Below the pieces are notes generated by a model. The model was not told where the DNA came from. It searched no databases and saw nothing but the letters and a program-made list of their open reading frames with translations. Made by a program: the position numbers and the translations under genes. Positions 25,125-32,519 of a DNA stretch of 41,894 nt are shown here, piece after piece. This DNA is from an uncultured Collinsella sp. (lineage in GTDB: Bacteria > Actinomycetota > Coriobacteriia > Coriobacteriales > Coriobacteriaceae). The first letter of the stretch is position 1. Each line of letters starts with the position of its first letter. Where the stretch lies: NCBI GenBank assembly GCA_959596495.1, contig CAUFXK010000009.1, positions 1 through 41,894 on the forward strand, given 5' to 3'.

Positions 25125-26045
25125 GTGGCAACTCAGAAATTCACCGGCGTTATCCCTCCCGTCGTTGTTCCCGATACCGAAGATCACCAGCTCGACGTTG
25201 CCTCCTTTGAGCGCAGCATTAACCGCATGATCGATGCCGGCGTCGATGGCCTGTTCTTCCTGGGCTCCTCGGGCGAGGTCGTCTTCTCCACCGACGAGCG
25301 TCGTCGCCAGATTATCGCCGAGGCCGTTCGTATCGTCGACCACCGTGTGCCCGTTCTGGTCGGCATCATCGATACCGAGACCGAGCGCATGATCGAGCAC
25401 GGCAAGGTCGCTCAGGAGCTGGGCGCCGATGCCCTCGTCGCCACCTGCCCGTTCTATGCCCTGCAGGGCATGACCGAGGTTGAGGAGCACTTCCGCATCC
25501 TGCATGAGGAGCTCGACCTGCCCATCTTTGCCTATGACATTCCCGTCTGCGTTCACACCAAGCTCCCCTGGAAGCTCCTTGCCAAGCTCGGCGCCGAGGG
25601 CGTTCTGGCCGGCGTCAAGGATTCCTCGGGTGATGACATCTCGTTCCGCTACCTCGTTCAGGAGAACGAGAAGAACGGCCATCCGATGAGCATTCTCACC
25701 GGTCACGAGGTTGTTGTCGACGGCGCCTACCTCGGTGGCGCCGACGGTTCCGTCCCGGGTCTCGCCAACGTTGAGCCCGAGGGCTACGTGCGTCAGTGGA
25801 AGGCCGCTCAGGCTGGTGACTGGGCTACCGTCAAGGCCGAGCAGGATCGCCTCAATGAGATTTCGCACATTTGGGATGTCACCTCGGGCGTCCAGGGCTA
25901 TGCCGGTGGCGTCGGCGCCTTCAAGACCGCTATGAACCTCATGGGCATCTTCGACAGCCCGACCATGCCGCGCCCGGTGAAGGCCATGACCGGCGAGAAC
26001 GTCGAGGCGATTAAGAAGGTCCTTCAGGACAACGGTCTCCTGTAA
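25125..26045 (+). CDS. nanA: N-acetylneuraminate lyase (DapA/NanA-family aldolase)
   Basis: 306-aa TIM-barrel class I aldolase. GSSGEV is the pyruvate-binding loop, Tyr137 lies in FAYDIP and the Schiff-base lysine is Lys165 in GVKDSS; both numbers coincide with E. coli NanA. NanA cleaves N-acetylneuraminate to ManNAc and pyruvate. The family also includes dihydrodipicolinate synthases and other aldolases. Assignment to NanA rests on the neighbouring nanK and nanE. The start is GTG 25125 with AAGGAG 7 nt upstream; 28 further upstream in-frame codons lack such a site. Strong codon bias suggests high expression. Confidence 0.82.
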   Translation: MATQKFTGVIPPVVVPDTEDHQLDVASFERSINRMIDAGVDGLFFLGSSGEVVFSTDERRRQIIAEAVRIVDHRVPVLVGIIDTETERMIEHGKVAQELGADALVATCPFYALQGMTEVEEHFRILHEELDLPIFAYDIPVCVHTKLPWKLLAKLGAEGVLAGVKDSSGDDISFRYLVQENEKNGHPMSILTGHEVVVDGAYLGGADGSVPGLANVEPEGYVRQWKAAQAGDWATVKAEQDRLNEISHIWDVTSGVQGYAGGVGAFKTAMNLMGIFDSPTMPRPVKAMTGENVEAIKKVLQDNGLL

Positions 26046-26054
26046 AGCTTCCCC

Positions 26055-26138
26055 GGGCACCCGACCTCGCCGTTCAACCGTGCGGCCATGACCCATTAGG
26101 TTAATGGCCACACGGTTTCTCGGCGATCTCGGGCACCT
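26055..26138 (+). repeat. 84-nt imperfect palindrome between nanA and nanK
   Basis: The core is AACCGTGCGGCCAT (26076-26089) pairing with ATGGCCACACGGTT (26104-26117), one mismatch, 14-nt loop. Outer arms (GGGCACCCGACCTCGCCG against CGGCGATCTCGGGCACC) continue the same symmetry with mismatches. It begins 10 nt after the nanA stop. No adjacent T run; a T6 lies about 55 nt further on. Confidence 0.7.
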
Positions 26139-26200
26139 GGAAAACCTTTACCGCGCTGTGACGGCTAGCCTGACGGCGCATTTCCTGTAGTTGTTTTTTA

Positions 26201-26213
26201 TCTCCTAAGGAGA
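26201..26213 (+). promoter_or_regulatory. Small hairpin enclosing the nanK ribosome site
   Basis: TCTCC-TAA-GGAGA folds the ribosome-binding sequence AAGGAGA into a 5-bp stem immediately before the nanK start. It could lower or regulate initiation. Confidence 0.4.
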
Positions 26214-26218
26214 GCGAC

Positions 26219-27184
26219 ATGGAGAACAAGTACGTCTGCTCTGTCGATATCGGCGGAACTAAGATCGCGACTGCCATCATGGAGTACCCGGCTGACGGCA
26301 GCGTGCCCCATCCCGTATTTGAGGCCGAGGTTCCCACCGAGGCCCAGGAGGGCGGCGAGGCTGTCTTCCAGCGTATCGAGGCGTCCATCAAGGCTGCTCT
26401 CGAGGCGAATCCCGATGTCGAGGTCCTTGGCGTCGGTATCGGTGCTGCCGGCGTCGTCGATCCCAAGACGGGCGCCATCGCGTATGCCAACGAGATCATG
26501 CCCGGCTGGTCCGGCGTCCAGTTGGGGCCGCGTCTGCGCGAGGACCTCGGTCTTCCCGTTGCCGTTGTAGGCGACGTGCAGGCTCATGCTCTGGGCGAGG
26601 CCCACTGGGGCGTCGGCAAGGGCAAGTTCTCCGTCTTGTGTCTTGGCATCGGTACGGGCATCGGCGGCGCATATGTCGAGAACGGCCGCGTGATGCAGGG
26701 CTTCCATGGTGCTGCCGGTCATATGGGCCACATCGAGTGCTCGGCTGCCGCCGGCATTCCCTGCGCCTGCGGGCGTTCCGGCCATCTGGAGTCGGTTGCT
26801 TCGGGCACTTCCATTGGTCGTATGTACGATGAGCGCTTTGGTCGCGTCGACCCCAGCCGTCCTTCGGTCGGTCGCGATGTGAACGACCTGTGCCGTGCGG
26901 GCGACGCAAAGGCGACCGAGGTCATCCATGACGCCGGCTTTGCGCTGGGTGCCAGCTTGGGCTCGCTCGCTAACATCCTGGACCCTGAGGTCATCGTGCT
27001 TTCGGGTGGCGTGATTCACCAAGGTCCCGATTGGCGTTCGCAGACGTGGAAGGATTCGGTGCACGAGGGCTATGCCAGCCAAGCGCTCGATCCGCTTCAG
27101 GACACGCCGATCCTCATCGGTTCTCTGGAGGGCGATGCTCCGCTCATCGGTGCCGCCGAACACCTTCTTGCATCGTTGAAGTAA
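26219..27184 (+). CDS. nanK: ROK-family sugar kinase, probable N-acetylmannosamine kinase
   Basis: 321-aa ROK kinase. The ATP-binding DIGGTK is at residues 10-15, and the second phosphate region is GIGTGIGGAYV. The zinc-site region is GHIECSAAAGIPCACGRSGHLE. The usual CxCGxxGCxE signature has His in place of the third Cys (CACGRSGHLE). ROK kinases phosphorylate glucose, ManNAc and similar sugars. ManNAc kinase is inferred from its place between nanA and nanE, so the pathway NanA-NanK-NanE leads to GlcNAc-6-P. ATG 26219 follows AAGGAGA. Confidence 0.83.
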   Translation: MENKYVCSVDIGGTKIATAIMEYPADGSVPHPVFEAEVPTEAQEGGEAVFQRIEASIKAALEANPDVEVLGVGIGAAGVVDPKTGAIAYANEIMPGWSGVQLGPRLREDLGLPVAVVGDVQAHALGEAHWGVGKGKFSVLCLGIGTGIGGAYVENGRVMQGFHGAAGHMGHIECSAAAGIPCACGRSGHLESVASGTSIGRMYDERFGRVDPSRPSVGRDVNDLCRAGDAKATEVIHDAGFALGASLGSLANILDPEVIVLSGGVIHQGPDWRSQTWKDSVHEGYASQALDPLQDTPILIGSLEGDAPLIGAAEHLLASLK

Positions 27185-27201
27185 ACATAACTACCAAGTG
27201 C

Positions 27202-27299
27202 GCCTTCTGAGGTGCCGCAGATTGACGTGAAAGAGGAGCGAAGCGTACTTCGGTACGCGAGCGACGGTTTGAACGTCAAGGTGCGGTGTCTCAGAAGGC
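27202..27299 (+). repeat. 98-nt palindrome with cUUCGg tetraloop before nanE
   Basis: Two 47-nt arms (27202-27248 and 27253-27299) face each other across TTCG. The ends (GCCTTCTGAG/CTCAGAAGGC), a middle block (TTGACGT/ACGTCAA) and the apex (GCGTAC-TTCG-GTACGC) are perfect. Several differences in between are G-U pairs, and one internal region is unpaired. TTTT at 27302-27305 follows, then the nanE ribosome site. It may be an RNA attenuator or a dispersed palindromic repeat. Confidence 0.8.
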
Positions 27300-27324
27300 T
27301 GTTTTGAGAAAGGTTGAGTCGAAC

Positions 27325-28011
27325 ATGACCGTTGATCCTTTGATCCAGTCCCTGAAGGGCAAGCTCGTCGTGAGCGTTCAGGCGTATATGGGCGAGCCGC
27401 TTCGTACGCCTGAGACCATGGCTCAAATGTCTCGCGCTTGCGAGCTCGGCGGCGCCGCCGCCATTCGCTGCCAGGGCCTTGCCGACATTGCCGCCATTAA
27501 GGGTCGCTGTGAGGTTCCTGTTATCGGCCTGTGGAAGGATGGGCACGAGGGCGTTTACATCACGCCGACGCTGCGCCACGCTCGCGCCTGCGTTGCTGCG
27601 GGTGCCGATATCGTGGCGATCGACGCCACCGATCGTCCGCGTCCCGATGGCAAGACCGTCGAAGATACTTTCCGTCCGCTGCACGAGGAGGGCGTGCTCC
27701 TGATGGCCGACTGTGCCACCATCGAGGATATTCGTCGTGCTGTCGACATGGGCTTCGACCTGCTGTCCACCACGCTGTCTCATGGTGTTGCCGCCATCGA
27801 CTGCACCATGGCCGATGGCCCCGATCTGCCGCTCCTGCGTCAGGCGACCGAGGAATTCCCCGGCCTTCCCATCATTTGCGAGGGTCGCGTGCATACGCCC
27901 GAGGAGGCTCGCGCCGCGATCGATGCTGGCGCCTGGGCCGTTGTCGTCGGCACCGCCATCACGCACCCCACGAGTATTACGAGTTGGTTCAAGGCTGCGC
28001 TTGAGGCGTAA
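27325..28011 (+). CDS. nanE: N-acetylmannosamine-6-phosphate 2-epimerase
   Basis: 228-aa TIM-barrel epimerase converting ManNAc-6-P to GlcNAc-6-P. Family features are LVVSVQAYMGEPLR near the start, AAIRCQGLADI, PVIGLWKDGHEGVYITPT (catalytic Lys region), DIVAIDATDRPRP, LLMADC and the phosphate-binding ICEGRVHTPEEA with VVVGTAITHP. ATG 27325 starts the family N-terminus; the ribosome site GAGAAAGG lies about 11 nt upstream. An open frame further upstream would begin inside the palindrome. It is the last gene of the operon and is followed by a terminator. Confidence 0.93.
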   Translation: MTVDPLIQSLKGKLVVSVQAYMGEPLRTPETMAQMSRACELGGAAAIRCQGLADIAAIKGRCEVPVIGLWKDGHEGVYITPTLRHARACVAAGADIVAIDATDRPRPDGKTVEDTFRPLHEEGVLLMADCATIEDIRRAVDMGFDLLSTTLSHGVAAIDCTMADGPDLPLLRQATEEFPGLPIICEGRVHTPEEARAAIDAGAWAVVVGTAITHPTSITSWFKAALEA

Positions 28012-28038
28012 GACAGGCCTCGTATCCGCTCGGGGCGG

Positions 28039-28044
28039 TATACT
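28039..28044 (+). promoter_or_regulatory. Possible -10 element for rapZ
   Basis: TATACT (5 of 6), with no convincing -35. A start about 7 nt downstream would place the hairpin at 28063-28092 at the very 5' end of the rapZ mRNA. Confidence 0.25.
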
Positions 28045-28062
28045 CAATATAGGCAATTGACC

Positions 28063-28099
28063 GCGCGGGATCCGGGTTGCTGGGTCCCGCGCTTGTTTT
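28063..28099 (+). terminator. Terminator of the nan operon
   Basis: GCGCGGGATCC (28063-28073) pairs with GGGTCCCGCGC (28082-28092), 11 bp with one G-U, 8-nt loop, followed by TTGTTTT. It lies 51 nt after nanE and 14 nt before the rapZ start. Confidence 0.8.
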
Positions 28100-28112
28100 C
28101 GGGAGGCAACAC

Positions 28113-29033
28113 ATGCAAAAGGGAGATGCCATGGATGCGGCGGAGCGCTCGGAGCGCATCCCCGATATCGTCATCATCACCGGAATGTCCGGATCAGGCC
28201 GCACACAGGCCATGCACGTGTTCGAGGACATGGGCTATTTTTGCATCGATAACCTGCCTCCGCGTCTCATCGCCCAGCTTGCCGAGCTCGTCGGCATCAA
28301 TACGGGCGTGGGCAGGCATCTCGCCGTCACCTGCGATTTGCGTAGCCAGGGACTGTTTGACGAGTTGCTCGATGCGGTCGCCGCTCTCGAAGAGCGCGAG
28401 ATGAGCTGCGACATCGTGTTCCTGGAGGCTTCTGACGAGGTGCTGATTCGTCGCTACAGCGAAAATCGCCGCCGTCATCCCATTGCCAAGCCGGGGGAGA
28501 CTACGGCCGATGCCATTCAGCGCGAGCGCCTTCAGCTGCAGGGCGTGCGCGACCGAGCCGATATGATTATCGACACGAGCCGTCTGCGCACCTCTGCGCT
28601 GCGCAACAAGCTGCGTATGGCATTTTCCGAGCTGTCCGACCAGCAGCTTATGGATGTCCACGTGTTCTCGTTTGGCTTTAAGCACGGCATGCCCGTCGAA
28701 GCGGATATTATGATCGACGTCCGCTTCCTGCCCAATCCGTTCTACGATCCCGAGATGCGCACGATGACCGGTCTCGATAAAAAGGTCTCCGATTTTGTTC
28801 TGGACCATCCCAAGACGCAGGAGTTTTGGAAGGCTTGGACACAGCTGCTCGATACGGTCATGCCCGGTTATATCGCGGAGGGTAAGCCGCAGCTTTCTAT
28901 CGCCATCGGCTGCACGGGCGGCCAGCACCGCAGCGTTGCCATTGCCGAGGCCACGGCCCGTTACCTGGAAGGCGCTCAGTATCATGTGAGCATCTCCCAC
29001 CGCGACCTGTCGCGCGCCAACACGAAGGCATAG
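28113..29033 (+). CDS. rapZ: RNase adapter RapZ / YvcJ nucleotide-binding protein
   Basis: 306-aa P-loop protein. The Walker A motif is GMSGSGRT at residues 30-37; the central RYSENRRRHP and the C-terminal GCTGGQHRSV are family hallmarks. In E. coli RapZ controls GlcN-6-P synthase by guiding RNase E; in Gram-positives (YvcJ) it binds nucleotides and its role is less clear. A link to amino-sugar balance is notable beside a sialic acid operon, but may be coincidence. ATG 28113 has GGGAGG 6 nt upstream; ATG 28131 with GGGAGA is an alternative. The usual partner yvcK is not between rapZ and whiA. Confidence 0.93.
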   Translation: MQKGDAMDAAERSERIPDIVIITGMSGSGRTQAMHVFEDMGYFCIDNLPPRLIAQLAELVGINTGVGRHLAVTCDLRSQGLFDELLDAVAALEEREMSCDIVFLEASDEVLIRRYSENRRRHPIAKPGETTADAIQRERLQLQGVRDRADMIIDTSRLRTSALRNKLRMAFSELSDQQLMDVHVFSFGFKHGMPVEADIMIDVRFLPNPFYDPEMRTMTGLDKKVSDFVLDHPKTQEFWKAWTQLLDTVMPGYIAEGKPQLSIAIGCTGGQHRSVAIAEATARYLEGAQYHVSISHRDLSRANTKA

Positions 29034-29039
29034 GCCTGC

Positions 29040-29969
29040 ATGTCGTTTACCGCTGAGGTGCGCGACGAGCTTGCGCGCTGCGAACCCGAATGTGAATACT
29101 GCGACTTGTCGACGCTTGCCGCCCTCACGCGCGTGAGCGGTACGCTCTCGCTTACCGGCTCTGGGCGGTATCGTTTGACGGTTGCGACTGAGACGGGAGC
29201 CGTCGCGCGCACGATGATCACGCTGACGCATCGTATCCTTAAGCTCAAAACGGAGTTCACCGTCCGTAAATCTGTATTGCATAAGGTTCGAAACTACCTC
29301 ATCACCTTGCCTGATCAGCCAGACCTGGATAAGGCCTTGGTTCTGCTGGGTATCCTCGAACGTAGGGGAGGACTTGTCGCCGGCGTACCCCGACATATCG
29401 TTGCCCGTCCTTGCTGTAGACTTGCCTATATCCGCGGCGCGCTCATCGCGGGCGGCTTCGTGGCCGATCCACGCGGCGATTTTCATTTGGAGATTGCTGT
29501 GCAGGGCGAGCAATATGCCAAGGGGCTTTGCGATCTGTTGGAGCAGATTGGGGTCCATGCTCGTGTTAATGCACGGCGGGGGTCATATGCCGTGTACATT
29601 AAGAGCGCCGAGGAAATCGAGCATCTATTAAAGCTGATTGGCGCCAAGCGCAGCGTTGCCGAGATTGAGGAGGCGCGCGCGGTCAAGTTGGTTAAGAACG
29701 ATGTGAACCGTCGCGTGAACGCCGAGCTCGCCAACCAGACCAGAAGCGCCGGTGCCGCCCAACATCAGCTTGCGCTTATCGATGAGCTCGAGCAGCGTGG
29801 CCTTCGTGATGCGCTTCCGGATGCCTTGGCGGTCTTTTGCGACCTGCGCGAGCGCTATCCCGATCTGTCGCTGCGTGATTTGGGGGAGATGGCTGACCCT
29901 CCCTTGTCGAAGTCAGCCCTCTACCATCGTGTTTTACGGCTTGAAAAGCTCATTGAAGCAAACAGGTAG
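29040..29969 (+). CDS. whiA: DNA-binding protein WhiA
   Basis: 309-aa regulator with an N-terminal LAGLIDADG-like (catalytically inactive homing endonuclease) domain, seen from SFTAEVRDELA through the CCRLAYIRGALIAGGFVADP block, and a C-terminal helix-turn-helix (LSLRDLGEMADPPLSKSALY). In actinobacteria and Bacillus it affects cell division and chromosome segregation. It begins 6 nt after rapZ without a strong ribosome site, so the two are probably translationally coupled. Confidence 0.95.
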   Translation: MSFTAEVRDELARCEPECEYCDLSTLAALTRVSGTLSLTGSGRYRLTVATETGAVARTMITLTHRILKLKTEFTVRKSVLHKVRNYLITLPDQPDLDKALVLLGILERRGGLVAGVPRHIVARPCCRLAYIRGALIAGGFVADPRGDFHLEIAVQGEQYAKGLCDLLEQIGVHARVNARRGSYAVYIKSAEEIEHLLKLIGAKRSVAEIEEARAVKLVKNDVNRRVNAELANQTRSAGAAQHQLALIDELEQRGLRDALPDALAVFCDLRERYPDLSLRDLGEMADPPLSKSALYHRVLRLEKLIEANR

Positions 29970-30014
29970 TTTGAAGTAACGACTTATATATGGATTTAGC
30001 TGCTATTTTAGTAT

Positions 30015-30028
30015 TTAAAACGTTTTAA
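30015..30028. promoter_or_regulatory. Perfect LacI-type palindrome upstream of gap
   Basis: TTAAAACGTTTTAA is a perfect 14-bp palindrome with a central CG in the 193-nt gap before gap. The core TAAAACGTTT recurs upstream of the nan operon (17307-17316). The shape resembles LacI/GalR/CcpA-type operators. It lies about 60 bp upstream of the likely -10. Confidence 0.5.
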
Positions 30029-30084
30029 CGTAAATTTGATTTTCAATTTCGAGCATTCTCGTGAAATTCAAGTCAAAAAAAAGG

Positions 30085-30090
30085 TATATT
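30085..30090 (+). promoter_or_regulatory. Probable -10 of the gap promoter
   Basis: TATATT (5 of 6) follows an A-rich tract (A8 at 30075-30082); no clear -35 is seen. A leader of about 65 nt with a GC-rich imperfect hairpin separates it from gap. Confidence 0.4.
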
Positions 30091-30162
30091 AGGCGAGTGG
30101 TTAGTTTGTGGGCCTCAACGGCGGGCGCTGTAGCTCGCGGGGGCCTTACGAAAGGAGACACA

Positions 30163-31188
30163 ATGGCAGTAAAGGTTGCTATTAACGGCTTCGGTCGCAT
30201 CGGTCGTCTGGCTTTCCGTCAGATGTTCGGTCATGAGGGCTCCGAGATCGTCGCTATCAACGACCTCACCTCTCCCGATATGCTCGCTTACCTGCTGAAG
30301 TACGACTCCACGCAGGGCAACTACGCTCGCGATCACGAGGTCGTTGCTGGCGAGGATTCCATCACCGTTGACGGCAAGGAGATCAAGATCTACAAGGAGG
30401 CCGACGCTAACAACCTGCCTTGGGGCGACCTTGACGTCGACGTCGTTCTCGAGTGCACCGGCTTCTACACCAGCAAGGCTAAGGCTCAGGCCCACATCAA
30501 CGCTGGCGCCAAGAAGGTCGTCATCTCCGCTCCGGCCGGCAGCGATCTGCCCACCATCGTGTACAACGTCAACCATGAGACGCTGACCGCTGAGGACAAC
30601 ATCATCTCCGCTGCTTCCTGCACCACCAACTGCCTCGCCCCGATGGCCAAGGGTCTGAACGACTTCGCTCCCATCGTGTCCGGCATCATGACCACCATCC
30701 ACGCCTTCACCGGCGACCAGATGCCGCTCGACGGCCCGCAGCGCAAGGGCAACTTCCGTCGCTCCCGCGCCTGCTCCGAGAACATCGTCCCGAACACCAC
30801 GGGCGCTGCCAAGGCCATCGGCCTGGTTCTCCCCGAGCTCAACGGCAAGCTCATCGGTGCCGCCCAGCGCGTCCCGACGCCGACCGGCTCGCTGACCAAC
30901 CTCTACGCCGTTGTTGACAAGAAGGTCACCGTCGACGAGGTCAACGCTGCCATGAAGGCCTACGCCGAGACCATCCCCGATACCTTCGCCTACAACGAGG
31001 ACCAGATCGTCTCCCGCGACATCGTCGGCGAGACCCACGGCTCCATCTTCGACGCCACTCAGACCATGTGCTCTGACCTCGGCAACGGCCAGACCCTCGT
31101 TCAGGTCACCTCTTGGTACGACAACGAGAACTCTTACACCTCTCAGATGGTCCGCACCATCAAGTACTTCGAGAAGTTCGTTGCCTAA
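30163..31188 (+). CDS. gap: Glyceraldehyde-3-phosphate dehydrogenase
   Basis: 341-aa NAD-dependent glycolytic enzyme that oxidises and phosphorylates glyceraldehyde-3-phosphate. It shows the nucleotide-binding INGFGRIGR (residues 6-14), the catalytic cysteine in SCTTNCLAP and the C-terminal SWYDNENSYTSQM. ATG 30163 follows GAAAGGAG; an in-frame ATG at 30061 would place the promoter inside the gene and is rejected. Very strong codon bias points to high expression. A strong terminator separates it from pgk, so gap mRNA is probably the main transcript. Confidence 0.97.
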   Translation: MAVKVAINGFGRIGRLAFRQMFGHEGSEIVAINDLTSPDMLAYLLKYDSTQGNYARDHEVVAGEDSITVDGKEIKIYKEADANNLPWGDLDVDVVLECTGFYTSKAKAQAHINAGAKKVVISAPAGSDLPTIVYNVNHETLTAEDNIISAASCTTNCLAPMAKGLNDFAPIVSGIMTTIHAFTGDQMPLDGPQRKGNFRRSRACSENIVPNTTGAAKAIGLVLPELNGKLIGAAQRVPTPTGSLTNLYAVVDKKVTVDEVNAAMKAYAETIPDTFAYNEDQIVSRDIVGETHGSIFDATQTMCSDLGNGQTLVQVTSWYDNENSYTSQMVRTIKYFEKFVA

Positions 31189-31225
31189 TTTGGCTTTTAG
31201 CGAATAGCTCGTTGAGCGTCTAAAG

Positions 31226-31272
31226 AAGGGCGCGGCCTCATAGGGCTTACGCCCTGGGGTCGCGCCCTTTTT
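31226..31272 (+). terminator. Terminator between gap and pgk
   Basis: Outer stem AAGGGCGCGGCC (31226-31237) with 31258-31269 (one G-U) and inner stem AGGGC-TTAC-GCCCT (31242-31255), followed by T5. Strong intrinsic terminator. Confidence 0.88.
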
Positions 31273-31282
31273 ATAAGAAATC

Positions 31283-31305
31283 GTCTGCCGTAATGGGAGG
31301 CAGAC
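31283..31305 (+). promoter_or_regulatory. Hairpin in the pgk leader
   Basis: GTCTGCC (31283-31289) and GGCAGAC (31299-31305) form a perfect 7-bp stem, 23 nt before pgk. It might stabilise a processed or newly started pgk transcript. Confidence 0.45.
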
Positions 31306-31328
31306 ACGTACGAAAGGTAGAAGCAAAC

Positions 31329-32519
31329 ATGGCCTTTACCAAGAAGACCGTCCGCGACATCGATGTCGACGGCAAGCGCGTTCTCGTCCGCGTTGACTTC
31401 AACGTGCCTATCAAGGATGGCGTCGTTGGCGACACCACCCGTATCAAGGCTGCCCTGCCCACCATCAACTACCTCGTTGAGCACAACGCTCGCGTCATCC
31501 TCATGAGCCACCTCGGCCGTCCCGAGGGCACCGGCTTCCAGCCCGAGCTGTCCCTCGAGCCCGTCGCCAAGAAGCTCGCTGAGCTCTCTGGTCTCGACGT
31601 TGCCTTTGTCGCCGACACCTACGGCGAGAAGGCTGCTGAGGCTGTCGCCGCCGTCGAGCCGGGCAAGGTCCTCGTTCTCGAGAACGTCCGTTTTGACAAG
31701 CGTGAGAAGAAGAACGATCCCGAGATCGCCAAGAAGCTCGCTTCCTATGGTGACGTCTTCGTCCTCGATGCCTTCGGCACCGCTCACCGCGCCCAGGGCT
31801 CCGTCGTGGGCCCCGCCGCTTACCTGCCTGCCGTCGCCGGCTTCCTGCTCGAGAAGGAGGTCGACACGCTGACCGGCATCTTCGCCGAGCCCGAGCGCCC
31901 CTTCGTCGCCATCGTCGGCGGTTCCAAGGTTTCCTCCAAGATCGGCGTTCTCGATCACCTCATCGACTCCGCTGACACCCTGATCATCGGTGGCGGCATG
32001 GCCTACACCTTCTTCCTGGCTCAGGGCCTGACCGTCGGTCAGTCCCTCAAGGAAGAGGACTGGGTCGAGCGCGCCGGCGAGATGCTCAAGAAGGCCGAGG
32101 AGAAGGGCGTCAAGATCCTGCTCCCCATCGACAACCGCGTTGCCGATCACTTTGGCGAGGACGCTGTCCCCGAGGTTGTCGCTTCCGACGCTATCCCCGA
32201 CGATCGTGAGGGCATGGACATCGGCCCCAAGACCGAGGAGCTCTACGCCGAGGCCGTCAAGGGCGCCAAGACCGTGTTCTGGAACGGCCCCATGGGCGTC
32301 TTCGAGTTCGACAACTTCGCTCACGGCACCCAGGCTATCGCCGAGGCCGTCGCCGAGGCCGACTGCACCTCGATCATCGGCGGTGGTGACTCTGTCGCGG
32401 CTGTCAACAAGTTCAACCTGGCCGACAAGATGAGCTGGATCTCCACCGGTGGTGGCGCTTCCATGGAGCTCGTCGAGGGTAAGGCCCTGCCCGGAGTGGA
32501 GGCGCTTCTCGATGCCTAA
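31329..32519 (+). CDS. pgk: Phosphoglycerate kinase
   Basis: 396-aa glycolytic kinase making ATP from 1,3-bisphosphoglycerate. Motifs visible are RVDFNVPIKDG, MSHLGRPEG (substrate site), FVAIVGGSKVSSKI, WNGPMGVFEF and the C-terminal IIGGGDSVAAV. ATG 31329 has GAAAGG upstream. Its 3' end overlaps tpiA by 8 nt, which suggests balanced, coupled translation. Confidence 0.97.
   Translation: MAFTKKTVRDIDVDGKRVLVRVDFNVPIKDGVVGDTTRIKAALPTINYLVEHNARVILMSHLGRPEGTGFQPELSLEPVAKKLAELSGLDVAFVADTYGEKAAEAVAAVEPGKVLVLENVRFDKREKKNDPEIAKKLASYGDVFVLDAFGTAHRAQGSVVGPAAYLPAVAGFLLEKEVDTLTGIFAEPERPFVAIVGGSKVSSKIGVLDHLIDSADTLIIGGGMAYTFFLAQGLTVGQSLKEEDWVERAGEMLKKAEEKGVKILLPIDNRVADHFGEDAVPEVVASDAIPDDREGMDIGPKTEELYAEAVKGAKTVFWNGPMGVFEFDNFAHGTQAIAEAVAEADCTSIIGGGDSVAAVNKFNLADKMSWISTGGGASMELVEGKALPGVEALLDA

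Noticed and set aside
29970..30162. A small gene upstream of gap (in-frame ATG at 30061)
   Set aside because: It merely extends gap upstream through the likely promoter; the ATG at 30163 has an excellent ribosome site and the normal family N-terminus.
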